DNA of 64,000 bases from Laetiporus sulphureus 93-53 (lineage: Eukaryota; Basidiomycota; Agaricomycetes; Polyporales; Laetiporaceae), in the NCBI RefSeq assembly GCF_001632365.1, contig NW_024468547.1, forward strand, positions 145,820 through 209,819, given 5' to 3'. Under the pieces are notes generated by a model, which was not told where the DNA came from, searched no databases, and saw nothing but the letters and a program-made list of their open reading frames with translations. Below, in pieces: positions 47,883 through 59,732 of this stretch (position 1 is its first letter; every line of letters starts with the position of its first letter). The position numbers and the translations under genes are program-made.

Positions 47883-49547
47883 TCAAGATCCCAGACCACC
47901 CTCCAGGACCTTTCCAGTCATCTGCGACAATCGCATGAACGCATCGACGAGCGAGGGGACCACGAATGGCGCGGTGCATTCCCGCCGTACGTCGTCAACT
48001 ATGCCTTCGGCGTGCAGCCGCCGGCTCTGTTCCTCCTGCAACGCATTTTCAAGCGCCTTTCGTGCTGATGCCTCCTGTTCGAATTGGGTACGGAGCTCTG
48101 ATATACAATGAGCGGTAACAGAGAGTAAGCTGCATAATCAAGCCACCGAACGAATCTGATGCTGGTCAACGCACCGTCGTTCTCAGTTTTCAGCTTATGC
48201 TCGGGCGAGTTGCTCTTGGACGCTTCTCCATACGTGAGAGCAGGTGCTCCAAGGTACTTCAGCCTCTGGTCAATGAAGTCTTCTCGCGCCTTTAGAGCAG
48301 TTATCTGCCGCCTGACGTCCCACAGCTCACGCGTAAGGGCATGCACTTCGCCCTCTCGCGTTCCAGGGATGTTCCTGACATCGGAACTAGTATTCCAGTC
48401 GCGCGGTAAATGGATGGCATGAAGCAGCATCTGCTTCGGAGCGGAAGGGACGTCGCCTTTTGCGGGCGTTGGATTCGATGCTGGAAGCAGGGTAAGAGTC
48501 GGAGAGATGGAGCCAAAAGGAGAAGACAGGCATGTATCGTCCCCCATTCTCACTCTGATTCTGGGCTGCCAAAATGATATTAACCGGTTAAGGATGCAAC
48601 ATGTAAGGTACGTTCAGCGGTTCACTGACATTGACCGCTTTAAACAGCTTTTGCATGGATGGTTCTTGCTGGCCTATCGTACTGGTAGAAGACGCGCTTA
48701 TAGGCGATGGACACGTGGGGCTTCCAGCGGGCTCAGGTTTCACCGGAAGACTAGAAGACGAGGAGGTATGATGGGGCTGAGGCCGGTTCGGTCGAGTGAG
48801 AACCGAAGTCGACATTCTGGCCGCGTTTATAAGAGTTTGAGGCCGAGGCGCCTTCCCGGTGGACTGTGTTGGAAACTTTGAAGTTGAGAACTGAGAGATG
48901 CAATCGCCACTGCCACCTATCGGTGAACACGCAAGCAAATTTGAGCCTTTGTGGACTTACTCAACGCTAACGGACATCCACGATCTAATAACATGTTTGT
49001 TGGACACTTCAGCACTTATTGAGAAACGGTCTGAGTGAGCGATACACATACATGCTGTTTGCTTCGATTTTGTGTGAATCGCCCGTGTAGTTGTCGAATC
49101 CCTGCAGAACGCTGCAATATTTTTTCTAGGTTCAGAAACTCATCAGCTACCACACCAGTATCATCGCGGTGGCTCGCAATGACGATGAACATCTGCAAGT
49201 TGGACTGGTAGTAAGGCGCCCACGAAGCGATACTTCATGCTACAGAGCGCTATATATCCCCTCATAGACCAGTCCAACTTGCTGATGCCCAAGCGATCCA
49301 GTAGACGCACGCTGTTTTTAGTGGTAAGCCAGACACATTGGATTTGTCCCGATTGCCAATACGTCCTGAAAGATTCCGGCAGAGGGATGGACGCGTCTTC
49401 AAAGTCCACGTGCAATTCTCGGGCGAACTGCGCTGTTGGAGGCTCTCCGTTCTTCTGAATGCCCATCTTGCCCGCTCTCTCGCCTTTGAATTGGATTTTG
49501 ATAACGACCTCGACGATGGGTGTCATACTGCGCAATACGGGGGCCAT
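47883..49547 (-). CDS. Coiled-coil protein of the same tandem-duplicated family, copy B
   Basis: ATG 49547 opens with 'VVIKIQFKGERAGKMGIQ', matching copy A's N-terminal block, followed by 'GQIQCVWLTTKNSVRLLDRL' (copy A: 'GDVKCGWLSLDTPQNAHAMV'). A second exon begins near 49198 ('MFIVIASHRDDTGVVADEFL'). Ser/Pro-rich exons follow, then a coiled coil ('ALTRELWDVRRQITALKARE') and the signature end 'VDDVRRECTAPFVVPSLVDA' and 'FMRLSQMTGKVLEGG' before the TGA at 47883. Identity to copy A is clear in both end blocks but modest, so the duplication is not recent. I cannot name the family. Exon borders in the middle are approximate. Confidence 0.6.
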
Positions 49548-49917
49548 CACCGAGTGTCACGACTGGGGACAAGTGCGGAATGCGAAGTGGTGCAGTCGTC
49601 GGCTTGAGTCGCGGTGATGGTTCAGAGCAAAGGGAGTACCCGACTTGAAAGCTTGATCGAGAAGATCGAGCGATCGTACAGTGTTGATCGTCCCGAGTCT
49701 CGGACGTCGCGTGATCGCGATAAATGACCCCTTCAACACGGCACAAATAGCATTCAAAGTCCACTGTTGTACTGGTACATAGAGAGATCATGATATACAT
49801 CGAGCTAGCAAGTCATCGTCACCCAGTTTGTAAGACTCAGAGCAAAGTACAACAATAAAACAACAATCTGGTAAAACAAGGACGTCGAAAAGTAGTGTTC
49901 AAGGAATACAAATGTTC
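49548..49917. other. Spacer
   Basis: This holds the promoter of copy B and the 3' flank of the aldo-keto reductase. No gene was seen. Confidence 0.45.
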
Positions 49918-51389
49918 TTAGATGACGTTGATGCCCAAGTAGCTGCAAGCACCGAGGACAGCAGCACCGACCAGCGCAACAGCCGCAGCACGCCGCAGGA
50001 ACGTGCGCGCGGTAATCCGACGGGTACCAATAACACCTGCCGCGTCGATCGCAGCGATGTCATCATCGGTGAGCTCTGCTTGCGATGAACGTGAAGAACA
50101 AGCGAACGAGGCATCGAGTGAGATCACGGAAGCTGAAAAGCAGATGTAGTTGGCGCACCTAGGTCACCGGCAGCCAAGTAGCCCTCGAGACGCTCCTTCT
50201 TCGTGCTCGACCTATCATAGTGATCCTTCAGTCTGCCACTGATACGCCCGTCGATGAACACCATAGTAACGTACGTGACGACGACGACGCCCTTCGCCTT
50301 TGCCCATGCCAGGAGAACCTGTTCAGGTTGGACCTTCAAGCGGGAAGCGATCTCCCTCACAGGAGCGTCGACAGGCCCTCCGGGCTGCCGCGTGAGAGGA
50401 CTGTTACAAGAACGAAGATGAGCGCCATGCACAGCTTGATAATTCACCTCGGTGGACTCACACCAACACGCTGTACGCCTCGCTCACGATGCCGTTTTCG
50501 TTCCCATACTCGACGATGGGTGCTTGCGACTCGAGCACATACGGATGGAATAGGATCTGGATAATCTGGTCAGCGAAGCCGCGTTTTGGACAAGATCGCG
50601 GAGCAAGTCCTGCCTGATTGGCCACCGGCTTGATCTTCGCGGAAGCGAGGAGGGTCTCCAGCTGCGGCACGTTGAAGTTGCTGACTCCGATGCTCCTGCC
50701 CGTCGCAATGCCGTTCAATATCGGGGCCATCGACGAATAGCCCAAACACCCACTTAGCGTAGCCGTCGGTCTGCACCTTCTCCATCCTGGCCCAGGCTGT
50801 GGGTATGTCTGGCACGGCCAGACGCGGGTTGTGGATTAAATACAAATCCACATATTCGACACCCAGCTAGACAGGTGAACGCGCATTGTCAGCGATCGAA
50901 GCTCGGAATCACACCAGCAGCAGCACCACCACGGATGAAAACACGCACGTTTTTCAAGCTGTTCTGGATGGACGTGTCGATATCCAGCCCGTCCACGCCA
51001 GAGTACTTCGTGGTGATGTATATCTCTTCGCGCGAGAGCCCGCTTTCGTGAATGGCAACACCCGCTTCGGCTTCATTGCGGTAGGCCTGCGCCGTATCTA
51101 AAGCGCACAGTGAGTGCGTCCTGAACTGACCTTGACTGCGGAGCCGCGACATACCGATATGACTGAATCCGACGGAGATGGCTTGGTCGACATGGTTCGT
51201 GGCCTGCTGTCCGCCACCCAGCGTCCACGTCCCGAATGCAATGCTCGGGATGCTCGTCCCTGTCTCGAGTGGATCAGCGTGCCCCTTTCACAGATGGCGA
51301 TCCGCGATTCCGCGGAAAGACACTGCAATCCAGCCAATGGAATGGCGTATTCACTGACCGTTGTTCAGCTGAATGAGGTCCCAAGGCAT
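49918..51389 (-). CDS. Aldo-keto reductase with C-terminal membrane anchor
   Basis: A multi-exon gene from ATG 51389 ('MPWDLIQLNNG') to TAA 49918, roughly 310 residues. The AKR fold is evident: 'SIPSIAFGTWTLGGG', the catalytic Asp/Tyr block 'DTAQAYRNEAEAG', the Lys block 'YITTKYSGVDG', the His block 'DLYLIHNP', 'SIGVSNFNVPQLE', 'FHPYVLESQAPIVEY' and 'PEQVLLAWAKAKGVVVVT'. These enzymes reduce aldehydes and ketones with NADPH. The usual C-terminal loop is replaced by a basic-hydrophobic tail ('RTFLRRAAAVALVGAAVLGA', then 'CSYLGINVI') that looks like a tail anchor, unusual for this soluble family. One intron (50557-50613) appears to have a GC donor. Substrate unknown. Confidence 0.9.
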
Positions 51390-51806
51390 CTCAGGGTGAG
51401 CGCTGTGCGTGGTATGTAGATTATGGGCGGTTTGGGACAAAGAGCACGCTCAGTCAGCCTGTCGCTATCGCGCTGCGGTGGTGGCTTGAGGGAAGGCTTG
51501 GTTATCACCACTCACGGGCCCGTTCGTGCATGGGAAGATATTCGCTCTAATAACAGCAGCAACATGAGGAATTACGACAAGTTTAGGAGCAATGTGTCAC
51601 GTGACGGTCCGCCAAGTGAAGCGCTTGTCCAACTTGGCAGGCAAGGTCTGGAAGCAGGCACAAAAACAACTATGTATTGATCGCACGGAGAGAGGGATAC
51701 TGCATGAGACGAAAGCGAGGACGAGAGAGCAGGACAGTAGCTGAGACGAGGACTTCAACACAGACGAGCGGCGTGGGCGACATGTAAAAGGCCAAGGCGG
51801 GCGATA
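51390..51806. other. Spacer
   Basis: About 0.4 kb holding the promoter of the aldo-keto reductase and the 3' flank of the next gene. No gene was seen. Confidence 0.45.
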
Positions 51807-52791
51807 TCACTGGCAGGAGGGTGGACGGGACACAGGAGATTCCTCGCTTCTCTGAACTTGAGGAAGTGGCTCCGAAAGGCGAGGTCGCAGTATGGATCTG
51901 AGCACAAACCGCTTCGGTGACGCTGCAGAAGCGCTCGCCACATCCACATCCGATGCAGAGCCTCCACCACCCAGGGACCTCATTGACCTCAGAATGCGGC
52001 CCTGCAAGTTCGCTGCTTTCCGGTCGCCTTCGATCAGCATCTCGTCCGGGCTGGAAACAGGAACAGGAGGGGAGGCAGCTCGCGCAGCGTTAGTGCGCCA
52101 GAGCTTTGGCAGCTTTGGAGTCGAGCAGGAACGACTTGGAGTGAGGGCGGCAGGGACGGTCGGGTCACTTTTGAGGCGTCGGCGAGAAGGTAGAGAGCGG
52201 AGAGGTGTCGCCCAGTGAGATTCAGCTGATGAGGGGTAGCATATGGCACTGGGATGTGGTCGTCTTGTCTGGCACTGAGGAGAATATCATTCATTTGCCG
52301 TCCCAAAAATGAACGTGTCGACGATACTGTCTCACCTTTGTTAGGGAACCGTCGTCTTTTCTTGTCGGCTCTAAACTGTAAGATGCGGAAGAGTCATCGC
52401 ACAGTGTCGACGGAATGTCGCCTTCTGTCATTTCCAGCTGAGGCCATGATCCTGCCTGAAGAGCTGTGCGACTGATTCGCTCCGGGATGGGAGGTCGTGG
52501 CAATGCATTGATCACAGCAGCGATAGCCTCCAAGCTGTCCAGCATTTCCATCATGTCTTTCGGGAGTCCGATAGTCGCCGATTCTTGACGCAGGTCCTTG
52601 AATGGTGCTGGCTGCGCGTAAACAGCGTCCTCATGAAAAGTGTCAGGATCGAGGCGGGTGTCTGGTACCGTGGTGGAAACAATCTGGACAACGCCCGCGA
52701 TGATTGTATCCTTGCCGGTGCCAAGTGACTTATGTGTAGCTCCTCGGCCATGTATACGTATGTTCCGGGCGGATGCCAATGACTTCATCAT
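51807..52791 (-). CDS. Hypothetical protein
   Basis: Two exons (52336-52791, 51807-52268) joined by a 67-nt GTGAGA...TGCCAG intron give 305 residues from ATG 52791. The middle has an acidic helix ('GLPKDMMEMLDSLEAIAAVI') followed by a Pro-rich break. The second half is Ser/Pro/Arg-rich with 'DEMLIEGDRKAANLQGRILR' and a Gly run. Most of it looks disordered. I do not recognise the family. An additional upstream exon is possible because the residues at the start do not resemble a typical N-terminus. Confidence 0.5.
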
Positions 52792-54235
52792 CCTCTTTGT
52801 GGGTGCAGTTCCTTGAGCCAGAAATTACAACGAGTAAATATTGGCAAAGAGGGATTTTCAGCGGACTGTCTTCTATCAGTGAACAATAGGGCTGTTGAGC
52901 GGATGGAGCGCGGTGCTGACAGCGGAACGAACTTGATGAGCCGAAGGACGGAGAGCAGAGTCGATAGCAAGAGCAAATAGGAGAGCACTAAGAGCAGACT
53001 TGTAGAACTACGGCTTGGTGTCCCGGTACGTGGGTGCAGTAACCGAGCGAGACGACTGCGCATCAGGAGGTTGACTTGGAGGCTGACATGGTGCTGGGCC
53101 GCTCAATGTAAGCAGCGTGTCTAGAACCTCTACTTATTGAATGAGTCCGAGCAGTTCTGGTGGACATATCATTGCTTGATGAGTTGGAACGAATTGCGAG
53201 ATTCACTAGATTCAAGTTGTTAAAGTCTCGCAGCTTGCCAAGACACGAGACTAGAAGCGCGGAGCAAACTGTAGAGATGTTAACCAAAACTGAGCATCAA
53301 TAGGTTCAAATCACAGAAGCATATGCTGCCCGCATGTTCAAGCTCATCGGCGGCCAGAAGAGAGACTACAGCGCGTTCAATGAGAGTCTGTACACGGCGG
53401 ATATTCTTGACGTGACATTCTACACGTGATCTGTGACTGAGCGCGTCAAACAAGTGCGCGTCGCGACGCGTGTTTGATATATTGGCACCTGTTGTCCGGT
53501 ACCGTATATACGTCTCAGAATATGGTAATCCTTCCGTGCTGTTCTACCAGTGAATATATGCTGATAACGGTATCATAATTATGAGACACAGCGCGTAGCA
53601 GCAAAAATTCCAACAGGTAGACCCAGGACTAACACGGCCGGGTCCCTTAAGGATGGAGGACACATGCTGGTCAGTCGCATGATGGTGAGTGAACGTTCCA
53701 TCTGTTCCGCGATATCATAAATAGCTCGGCGCGCAGATGTTCTTGGCCACTGAGAGGAGACTGCGAATACCCCGACAACGCAGAAGGCAATGCGGTGCCG
53801 CCGTAAATCCATAATCCCGATGAGAATCAGTAATCGTACATCGCAACGACTACATGAAGACCTCCAGAAAATCGCACAGAAGGGTCAAGCAGCGTCTTCC
53901 CGGTGGGTAACACTCTCGTTGTCATGACCACGTTTCAAGCCGAAAAGGAAGAAGCTGCCATGATTCGTCTGAAGAGCTCAGTTTCAGTATATGGGTCCAT
54001 GCTCAGTGCGCAATGCTCACTTCTCAATTCGATATTACTGGACTGACTTCGATTACAGATGCAACATCGACAGCGATGCAAAGCGAAATTGACCATACAA
54101 ATACTCAAGTTGAGATCTGACACGTCGGCCTGAGCGGCAGGAACGGGCGCTTAGACACTACCCGAACATGGGCGTCTAAACCATGATTTGCGCTCGTGCT
54201 CGCTGTCTCTCACGGTGAGCATACACACACTTCAG
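52792..54235. other. 1.4 kb spacer
   Basis: A minus-strand frame at 53579-53812 begins 'MDLRRHRIAFCVVGVFAVSS' and has two hydrophobic segments, so it might encode a tiny membrane protein, but there is no support beyond composition. A 31-codon plus-strand frame starts at 53334. The right end should contain the promoter of the F-box/WD gene. Confidence 0.35.
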
Positions 54236-57200
54236 ATGCCTCCTCGCAGCTCGGCTCCCTCAGAGGCTCCGACGCGGCGCACTACCTCGAAGAAACCTCG
54301 TGCCTTCTCTACTGCCTCGCTTTCCAGCAACACTAGCACTGTCGTGCCAACCGGAAGAAACGGCGACGTCGATTTGGGACTACCCGACGAAACGTCAGTC
54401 TCGTTGCCGTCGACACCGACCAGGAGGGGCAAGGGCATGACCATGACACCCGCTGGGATGACTTCTCGTAGATCCTCGATGGCAGTACCACCTTCATCGT
54501 TCGTCGATCCGGGTGTGTCGACGCCCAACTTCCCGCCACCGACTCCGCCCTCGCGCAGCCGGCACATCAGCCTCGTCTCTCCCTCCGTCACACCGTCTAG
54601 ACATACCGCGCGGTCTCCATCCATGTCTGTCTTGAACATGGACACAAACCCCACATCGCAGAAGACACCGATGACTCCGCGCAGGATCAACACCGCATCG
54701 CGGCTCTTGCAGATGGCGTTGCAGTCCAAGGCTCCGCACCAGTCTTCTCCGTCAATTACGCTCACATCGCCGACAATTGCGCAGACGAAGACGTACGTCA
54801 ACTCACCACAGGGCACGCCGCCGACGAAGCTCCAGCGCAAGCCGTCCCTGCAGAGGATGACGCCCAGCAAAAGTGTGTCTCCGTCCGAGAAGCCGGGAGA
54901 CAGGAAGATCATGCTCAGCGAGACACCGCTGTCTGCGCTGGCGTTGCTGTCGAGCGGAGGTGAAGACGAGCCGTTCTCAGTCTGGGACGGAGACGACATG
55001 ACGCTGGACATGGTGACGGATGTGAACGACGGCGACGTGGACGAGGATGTGTGTATCATGTATGTCACTGATGTGCTGATGCTGCTCTGACCGCGCTTTC
55101 TACGTGGTAGATGGAGAATGCGGTGCAGGGAGTGCTCACCCTCCACACGCGCAAGCTACTACACTACAAACGGCTGCTCGAGCGCGCACAGGCGTCCACG
55201 GCTGCGCAGTTGCATGCGCTACAGGCCGAGGTCGCTCTGCTCCGCGAGCGAGAGCGTGAACGTGAGCGGCTCGAGGGCAACGCGGGGCAGATGAACATGG
55301 CCGGGGGGAGCGGCGCCTATTGCACTTGTGGCGGAAAGAACCGGAAGGACTACTGGAGCGGGTACAGGGGACACGAGGACGATGGGGTCGGCGGGGAGGT
55401 GGATCTGGCAACCGTCCTGAAGGGCGACACTGGAGGGAATTTCAACGAGTTCGAGGTGCGAAGGGTGGTGAGGGCGCTAGGACGAGATGATAGGATGAGA
55501 CTGTGAGTGCTGTTGGTTCTTTTATGAAAGACTATTCACGACTGAGCGAGGGCACTGTTCGCAGGGTCAGTGCAATTCTTGACTCCTGCATGCCTGGCGA
55601 TATCCGTCTACAAGTTCTGCTGCTGGAAAAGTACGCGAAGTCGACGTTTGATATCATCGGTAATCTTGCCGCCGATCTTGTCTTCAAAGTCTTCAGGTTC
55701 CTAAGCGTGTCGGAGTTGCTTGGTGTCGAATCCGTATGTTTCTGTTTTCTAGTCTTGATGACTCCTAGAATCGAATTCATGAAATGTTCTTAGGTCTCCC
55801 GAAAGTGGCAAGAGATGGTGCACCTTCCAGTGCTATGGAAATACCATTGCTTGCGCATCACCGCTACCGACCCTTTGCCCATGCGTCCACCCACGACACC
55901 GGAAGGCTGGTTAGTGGGGCGTCGTAGTGCCTGTATTGCTGCTCATGTGATCAATATATACAAGGGAACCATTGTACCGTTCATTGCACCATCGCGAATC
56001 CAATTTCAAGAATGCATTGCCGCAAAGCGTGCGCTTCCTGCAAGGACACACGAACTACTGCACGACGCTACTTCTTCGAGGTGAGCAGGCTGAGGCTGTT
56101 CTGGTGGGGTGGTTATGATACAATGGTCCATTGCAGGCAAGCGTCTCATTAGTGGCTCATACGATGAGACGATCCGCTTTTGGGATATCGAGACCGGCGA
56201 GATGAAGAAGTGTTTGCAGGTGAAGAAGCCGGTGAGCTGTGTTGACTTCCTGGCCGAGGAAGGTGTGCAATTCTATGAGTCACGTCGAATAAGGAGTGTA
56301 ATTCTTATGACTCCCTTCGCAGAGGTCTTTGTTGTCGGTTTCCACGACGTTGGGTACGTCCGTCGTCAGCATATTACTCCAGCCGTCTAGGTTGACCGGA
56401 CCACCACAGCCGCGTCCACCTTTTCTCTTCGCTGACCTTTCAGCCGCTTCAGCAACTGGCCGGCCATCTCAACGGCATTCGCGCCGTTGCACTGTCCTCC
56501 AAGAATCTCGTGTCCGCGGGCGCTGACAAGGCGCTCGTGTGCTGGGACTGGCGCACGGGCACGAAGATCGTGCGCTTCGGCCAGCAGACCACCGTCAACA
56601 TCGGTGTGCAGATCATCGGCGGCGGCATCCCGCAGGAAGGCGAGCGCGTGGTCAGCGTGACGATCGATGGCATCGTGAGGGTGTTCTCGATCAGTGAGTT
56701 GTCTGCGCGCCGCTTTGAATCCATCATTTCCTCCTCATTTCTGTCGTATTCTGTTCACTGATGACGTTGAGCAAGCCGCCGTGCGATGATGCTGACTGGC
56801 ATGGTTCGTACTTCCATCAGAACGTCGCGAGATGGTATCGCAGTTTAAGCTGGCAGAGCTTGGCGGCAGTGATCCTGTCCTCAATGCGAAGCTGTTGAAC
56901 ATCGGCAAGGCTCCCGATAATATGCTGCAGTAAGTTCAATGTCTTTGATCGTGTCCGTTCTCTCACGATTTCATGTCCGCAGGTGGTTCGCTGCCAAGGG
57001 CACGCAGATGACGGTGAGCATCTGCTATCAAACGTTGTTGTCATAGAGGTCTTAACTGAACACTTGGGTTACCACAGTGTGCGACCAAATCCGTCATCCT
57101 CCATCTGGAGTGGAGAGAAGAGGACGAGTCAACTTTCTCGACGGGCACGACGCGTCCCCTTGACTCGTTCTCCCCCACGCGTCCGGGGGCGCTGAGTCCC

Positions 57201-58123
57201 GCTAGCCCAGCAGTGTCCACACCTCGACAGAACAAGGCTCCTACATTACGCCGTACACCGTCGTCGATGTCCCTGCCCAAGCGACGTGCAACCCTCTCTC
57301 CAATTTCTTCTAATGTGGCTCTTACTCCCCCCACTCCGCGAAGCGTGAAGGCGAGGCTGTCCCTGGGGACAGCGCTGGCGAGTATGGGCAGCAGCCGTCC
57401 CTCCATCACCCCGGTCAGCCCGTTGTCTGGACTGCGCACGTTGTCTCCAATATCGCCCGACTCGAACGGCTTCGCGATGCGCTTCGGCAGGGCAGCGGTA
57501 CTGACTGCGCCTCCGAGGCTCGTTGCCGTGGTGGAGACGCCCGACATCGCGGTGGGCGCGGTGGATCCACGGAAGCGGCGGGTCGTAACGGCCACGCGGT
57601 TCAGCTCGCGGGCGGGAGCGAGCCGAGCGATCTTCATGTCGACGCATCGCGAGAAGGGGCAGGCGGCGCAGAACGCGGACGGCAGCGAGAATGAGGAGCA
57701 AGGGCAGTCCTCTGATGAAGTGCGCGCGCCGAGCCCGGGAGTTGACTTTGATACGGATATTGTCCCGTTGACGGGCGCATGGTCCGCGCTCGCCGAGGGA
57801 GATGCGGCGGCGTTTGTGGGAATGAAGGGTTTGTTGGGCCAGGTCCCGCCGAGGTTCCAGGGCCTTGCGACGCCGGAGAAGAATCCAATGAGTATGCAGC
57901 TGAGTCATGAAGAGGTGGTGGTGGGATGTGCTGATGGCACGATTTAGTAAGTTGAGCTAGGTTCGTCCTGTGAGTCTGTGGGCTGACGTGTTGTTGTTCG
58001 TGCAGCGTGATGAAGTTTGTGGGATATGATTACCGTAAGGAGACGTTTACGTCCTCTTATAGTCGCTGGGACAACTCCGATGTTCTGGAGGAGGAGGAAG
58101 AGGAGGAAGTCCACGAGTACTAG
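54236..58123 (+). CDS. F-box/WD40-repeat protein with long disordered arms
   Basis: Twelve exons join in frame to 1057 residues (54236-55048, 55111-55502, 55565-55733, 55794-55909, 55965-56080, 56137-56262, 56323-56353, 56410-56693, 56821-56929, 56983-57013, 57078-57946, 58006-58123). Residues 1-270 are Ser/Thr/Pro-rich with many TP/SP sites. A coiled coil follows ('[20 protein letters not shown]'), then the F-box ('[20 protein letters not shown]', 'SRKWQEM'). WD repeats follow: '[20 protein letters not shown]', '[20 protein letters not shown]', '[13 protein letters not shown]'. A 240-residue Ser/Pro-rich insert precedes the final strand '[20 protein letters not shown]'. Such proteins are SCF substrate receptors recognising phosphodegrons. 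The substrate is unknown. ATG chosen at 54236 (first in frame). Confidence 0.88.
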
Positions 58124-58619
58124 GTTGACTGGCATGTATCCTTGCAGGTCTCGTCGCGCATTGCTTCGTTCTGAATAAGTGACACTCTTTCTATAATCAA
58201 TACCCAAGTTGACGGCATGTATCCTTATTCATCTCTCTTTTTTTCGATATGTCTTGCTTTGCCTCACTGTCGTTGTCGCCGTTGATGAGCCGTCAGATAG
58301 ATACCCGTAGCTTACCATGGATCCCATAAGTAATTACACCTTTTCGTCCGTTCAATCATTTAACCATCGCCACGAATACTCGGATATATATAAGTTCCTC
58401 AGTCGTATGCATACGTATAGTCACGCAATGGCGAATAAAAGGGCCTTCATCGGCGCAGATAGAACGACCACAGAGCACAGCGCGTAGCATGCGAGGAACT
58501 GGAGAGCTCTGGCTATGCCTTGTCTAGATGACTACTGTGCAATATCGATATCTGTATGAGGGAAAACAGCTTCAAGTGATGCTAGTAGGCAGAACCCTTC
58601 ACAGATGCCCAAGATCGAT
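58124..58619. other. 3' flank of the F-box/WD gene and spacer
   Basis: AT-rich stretches and several TATA-like runs (for example 58385-58391) lie here, but no gene or RNA was identified. Confidence 0.4.
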
Positions 58620-59732
58620 CTATGTCAACTTCAACACGAAGCAGCTTGGAAGGGGACTGCCAGTCCAAAGGAAGAGTTCGACGGCTTAGTGACAGATATA
58701 TCGACCTAAGGAGGCTTGAGACCGGGGAAGCTATCGGCGAGGGTGAACAAGACGTCGAGTTCCGGCCAGTGCAGAGCGTCAGTGTTCAAGAGCAGCATCT
58801 ACAGTGCGGGGTAGGCGCTGCCCAGCGCGGAGAGGAGGTTCGGGGTGATTCTCAGATTGCCCATACTGATCTTCAGTGATGCCATTTTGCGGTGGAGCAG
58901 TAGTGGCTGCAGAGCGTGCAGAGCCGCCTCGGAGATGTTCAAGCGGCCATCGTAGCTTATGTTCGAAAGAGTTCCCGTGACAGAGAATGCACGCGGCGGG
59001 TAGCTTACAAGCTCGCGCACGAAGGACTTGAGCATGTCTGTCGTGACATTGCCTAGTACGATGTCGATGGAGATATTGTCGAGACTCCCAGAGGTGGCCA
59101 GTTTGACGAGAGCCAGGCAGTGCTCATCAAGCCTTTCCGGCTCTAGGCTGAGAGATTGCAGCGCAGGTAAGCAGGACGTGCCGGCAACTTGTTTATGACC
59201 TTTCTCGGGAACGGCGAGCTTAAGACTGGTAAGATGGGTCATGGTGGCCAATGTGAGGAATGTCTTCTCGGATAGCGTTCAGTTGGTTTTGAATTCGTTC
59301 ATGCCCATTCCATCCAGTTCCAGCTCTAACTTCAGCTCCTGCTCCTGCTCCACAAGAGGCTTCAGATAGTCACCGTACTGCAAATCTATTTCCAACCGCA
59401 GAGGGTCAGGCGCACTTTGCTTGACAATATTGATGCACCCTTCCGACGTTTTTAAGCGGGCGTTTGATATGCACATCCACCACCTACGGACCGAGAAGGT
59501 GAATGAACATATCTAGGGAGTCGGAGGATTTCGAGGGTGCGCAGGTTCGGGAATAAGGTTTCATGACTGGATATTGACTCAAATAGATGAGCGATGAAGG
59601 GATTCGCTTCAGAGTCGTCTGTCTCATATTATGTAAAATCGAGGACATAGCCTCTGTATTTTTGAACCGTGCAAAACTGTCGGGATCGCGTATCTGAAGA
59701 GCGGGAAGATATCTCCTCAGCCAGCAACCCAT
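58620..59732 (-). pseudogene. Nonsense-mutated F-box/LRR-like gene
   Basis: Reading leftward, leucine-rich sequence runs in one frame from about 59476 to about 58650 but is cut by three in-frame stops: TGA at 59279-59281 (after 'GMNEFKTN'), TAG at 58799-58801 (after 'GSAYPAL') and TAG at 58706-58708. Sense resumes after each ('TLSEKTFLTLATMTHLTSLK'; 'MLLLNTDALHWPELDVLFTL'; 'VDISVTKPSNSSFG'). No intron of normal size can remove them all. TGA could derive from a Trp codon and the first TAG from GAG/CAG. An upstream exon at 59484-59732 lies in another frame. It resembles the F-box/LRR-like proteins common here. I read it as a young pseudogene. Confidence 0.7.

Noticed and set aside
54232..55146. 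A 304-codon minus-strand frame opposite the F-box/WD gene
   Set aside because: The plus strand joins twelve exons in frame through this exon; the minus frame is a composition shadow.
55111..55506. Two separate genes at 54.2-55.5 and 55.5-58.1 kb
   Set aside because: The apparent stop at 55504 lies inside a GTGAGT intron; removing it joins the coiled coil to the F-box in frame.
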